NCBI GenBank assembly: GCA_938084585.1
Contig: CALKFF010000011.1
Location: 1 to 64,000 of the forward strand
Length of the DNA stretch: 64,000 nt
Direction of reading: 5' to 3'
Source of the DNA: an uncultured Flavobacteriales bacterium
GTDB lineage: Bacteria; Bacteroidota; Bacteroidia; Flavobacteriales_D; Sanyastnellaceae
In this document: piece by piece, positions 61,936 to 64,000 of the stretch
Position numbering within the stretch: the stretch's first letter is position 1
Layout: each line of letters opens with the position of its first letter
Position numbers and translations under genes: made by a program
Notes under the pieces: model-generated
Told to the model about the DNA's origin: nothing
What the model saw: only the letters and a program-made list of their open reading frames with translations
The model's database searches: none

Positions 61936-62963
61936 TGGAAATGGGGGTTGTGGAGCAACGGGTTGGCCTGCACGATGGCGTTCCACACCGCGTCTTTGAG
62001 CGGTTGAAGGCCCTGCTGCGCCACGCTGCTGAAAAACAACGGCGGTACCTCCAAGTGTTGGGCCAATTCCGCACGCAACTCCCGCTCCAACTCGTCGTCA
62101 AGCATGTCGCATTTGCTGACCGCGAGGATGTGCTGCTTCTCCATCAAATCCGGGTTGTACTTCTCGAGTTCCCGGCGCAGGGTGGCGTATTCCGCAGGGA
62201 TGTCGTCCGCGTCCGCAGGGACCAAAAACAACAACACCGGGTTGCGCTCGATGTGACGCAAGAACCGCAGGCCCAGTCCCTTTCCTTCCGCCGCCCCTTC
62301 AATGATGCCGGGGATGTCGGCCATGACAAAACTCTTGTTGTTGCGGTGGGCCACCATGCCCAGGTTGGGACGGAGGGTGGTGAACGGGTAGTCGGCGATC
62401 TCGGGTTTGGCCGCGCTCACGACGCTCAAAAGCGTGGACTTCCCAGCGTTGGGGAACCCCACGAGTCCGACGTCGGCAAGAAGCTTGAGCTCCAGGATTT
62501 TCCACTCCTCGCGGCCGTCCTCCCCGGGCTGGGCGTAGCGCGGGGCTTGGTTGGTGGGCGACTTGAAGTGGTCGTTCCCCAACCCGCCGCGTCCTCCAGG
62601 TGTGGCCACCACGGTTTGTCCGTGCTCGGTGATTTCAAATTGGGTCTCCCCCGTTTCGGGGTCTTTGACCAGGGTGCCCAACGGGACTTCGATCACAGCG
62701 TCCTTGCCGTCGGCGCCATGCTTGCGGTTGCCAGAACCTCCTTCGCCGTGGTCCGCGATCACGTGACGCTGGTACTTCAAATGAAGGAGCGTCCACAGCT
62801 GGTCGTTGCCACGGATGATGACGTGACCGCCACGTCCGCCGTCGCCGCCGTCAGGACCGCCTTTGGAGGTGGTCTTGTCGCGGTGCATATGCGTCGAGCC
62901 CTGCCCGCCCTTTCCAGAACGGCAGCAGATCTTGACGTAGTCGACGAAGTTTTGGCTGGCCAT
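61932..62963 (-). CDS. obgE: GTPase ObgE/CgtA
   Basis: 343 aa; Gly-rich Obg domain [49 protein letters not shown]. Confidence 0.96.
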   Translation of the reverse strand: MASQNFVDYVKICCRSGKGGQGSTHMHRDKTTSKGGPDGGDGGRGGHVIIRGNDQLWTLLHLKYQRHVIADHGEGGSGNRKHGADGKDAVIEVPLGTLVKDPETGETQFEITEHGQTVVATPGGRGGLGNDHFKSPTNQAPRYAQPGEDGREEWKILELKLLADVGLVGFPNAGKSTLLSVVSAAKPEIADYPFTTLRPNLGMVAHRNNKSFVMADIPGIIEGAAEGKGLGLRFLRHIERNPVLLFLVPADADDIPAEYATLRRELEKYNPDLMEKQHILAVSKCDMLDDELERELRAELAQHLEVPPLFFSSVAQQGLQPLKDAVWNAIVQANPLLHNPHFQ

Positions 62964-62966
62964 GCC

Positions 62967-63536
62967 TCAGGCGCCAATCGCGCCGGTGAGCCGCTCGGTG
63001 ATGTCCTCGATGGAACCCACCCCGTCGATGCCCTGATACTTGCCCGCGGCGCGGTAGTGGTCGGCCACAGGGGCGGTCTCGGCGTTGTACACGTCGATGC
63101 GCTTTTGGATGACGGCCGGGTCGGCGTCGTCGGCGCGGCCGGAGGTGGCCGCACGTGCAAGCAGGCGCTGCTTCAATTCCTCCTCGGGAACTTCGAGGGC
63201 GAGCATGGAGGAGATGGTTTGGCCTTTCCCTTCGAGGAAGGCGTCCAACGCCGCGGCTTGCGCCGTGGTGCGTGGGAATCCGTCAAAAATGAATCCGGCG
63301 GCCTCGGGGTGCTTGTTCACCTCCGATTCCAGCATGCGGATGGTCACGTCGTCGGGAACGAGTTGACCTTGGTCCATGTAGCTTTTGGCCAAGTTCCCCA
63401 ACTCCGTTTCTCCCTTGATGTTGGCGCGGAAAATGTCTCCAGTGCTGAGGTGAACCAAGCTGTAGTGCTTCACCAAAAAAGCACTTTGGGTGCCCTTCCC
63501 TGCCCCTGGAGGGCCAAACAAAATCAAGTTCCTCAT
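62967..63536 (-). CDS. adk: Adenylate kinase
   Basis: 189 aa; ILFGPPGAGKGTQS; GFIFDGFPRTTAQA. Confidence 0.96.
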   Translation of the reverse strand: MRNLILFGPPGAGKGTQSAFLVKHYSLVHLSTGDIFRANIKGETELGNLAKSYMDQGQLVPDDVTIRMLESEVNKHPEAAGFIFDGFPRTTAQAAALDAFLEGKGQTISSMLALEVPEEELKQRLLARAATSGRADDADPAVIQKRIDVYNAETAPVADHYRAAGKYQGIDGVGSIEDITERLTGAIGA

Positions 63537-63599
63537 CGCTGTGTTCCTTTCGTGGATTCTTTGGGGAAAATGCGAAGATAGTTGAATGCTTCAAGGCAG

Positions 63600-63607
63600 T
63601 ACCTTCG
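63600..63607 (+). promoter_or_regulatory. Putative -7 box TACCTTCG of lpd
   Basis: One mismatch to TAnnTTTG; 4 nt before ATG. Confidence 0.4.
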
Positions 63608-63611
63608 CGGC

Positions 63612-64000
63612 ATGAAGTACGACGTGATTGTTCTTGGAAGCGGGCCTGGCGGATATGTGACCGCCATCCGTGCATCGCAATTGGGTTTGAAAACCGCCGT
63701 GGTGGAGCGTGAGGCGCTGGGCGGCATTTGTTTGAACTGGGGGTGCATCCCCACCAAGGCGCTTTTGAAGAGCGCCAACGTGTTTGAGTACATCGAGCAC
63801 GCCGAGGATTACGGCATCCAAGTCGGCGCCCCCAAGGTGGACTTTGAAGGCATGGTGAAGCGCAGCCGCGGCGTTGCGGAGGGCATGAGCGGAGGCGTGA
63901 CGTTCCTCATGAAGAAGAACAACATCGACGTGATCATGGGCAACGGAAAGTTGCTCCCCGGCAAGAAGCTCGAGGTGACTGCCGCCGACGGCGCGGTGTC
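63612..64000 (+). CDS. lpdA: Dihydrolipoyl dehydrogenase (3' truncated by window)
   Basis: Manual translation MKYDVIVLGSGPGGYVTAIRASQLGLKTAVVEREALGGICLNWGCIPTKALLKSA: FAD GxGxxG and redox CxxxxC. Confidence 0.93.
   Translation, partial: MKYDVIVLGSGPGGYVTAIRASQLGLKTAVVEREALGGICLNWGCIPTKALLKSANVFEYIEHAEDYGIQVGAPKVDFEGMVKRSRGVAEGMSGGVTFLMKKNNIDVIMGNGKLLPGKKLEVTAADGAV

Noticed and set aside
61935-63581. 548-aa plus-strand ORF
   Set aside because: Antisense to obgE and adk, which are unambiguous

Overview
This 64 kb window comes from a high-GC Bacteroidota chromosome. Lineage evidence: a T9SS C-terminal sorting domain, DUF3822 next to rsmD/coaD, a Lacal_2735-like small protein, and TAnnTTTG-type -7 boxes. 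Most of it is densely packed housekeeping and metabolic genes: hdrB/C-like Fe-S proteins, fabG, rpmB, cinA, psd-cdsA-ftsH-rsfS, birA, pyrE, coaD-rsmD, ndk, rocD, acnB, monomeric idh, ppx-ppk1, peroxiredoxin, valS, fused 2-oxoacid dehydrogenase E1, psuG-obgE-adk, and the start of lpd. I saw no rRNA, tRNA, CRISPR array, transposase, phage or recognisable transcription factor. The most notable block is a tightly packed minus-strand operon at about 41.5-49.3 kb. It holds three different photolyase/cryptochrome-family proteins (CRY-DASH, PhrB/FeS-BCP-like, and a third FAD-binding photolyase-like protein). It also holds a 47-aa DUF2256 Cys-rich protein missing from the ORF track, an alpha/beta hydrolase, a flavin-reductase-like protein, an SDR and small unknowns. 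Other points of interest are an in-frame YdeI/DUF1905::DUF1343 (NamZ-like) fusion with an internal signal-peptide-like segment, a secreted esterase-like modular protein with Gly at the expected nucleophile, a Cys-cluster insertion in RocD, a very Trp-rich secreted protein, and repeated TAnnTTYG boxes only 4-6 nt from start codons (possible leaderless transcripts). All calls come from reading the sequence by eye. No database search was run.
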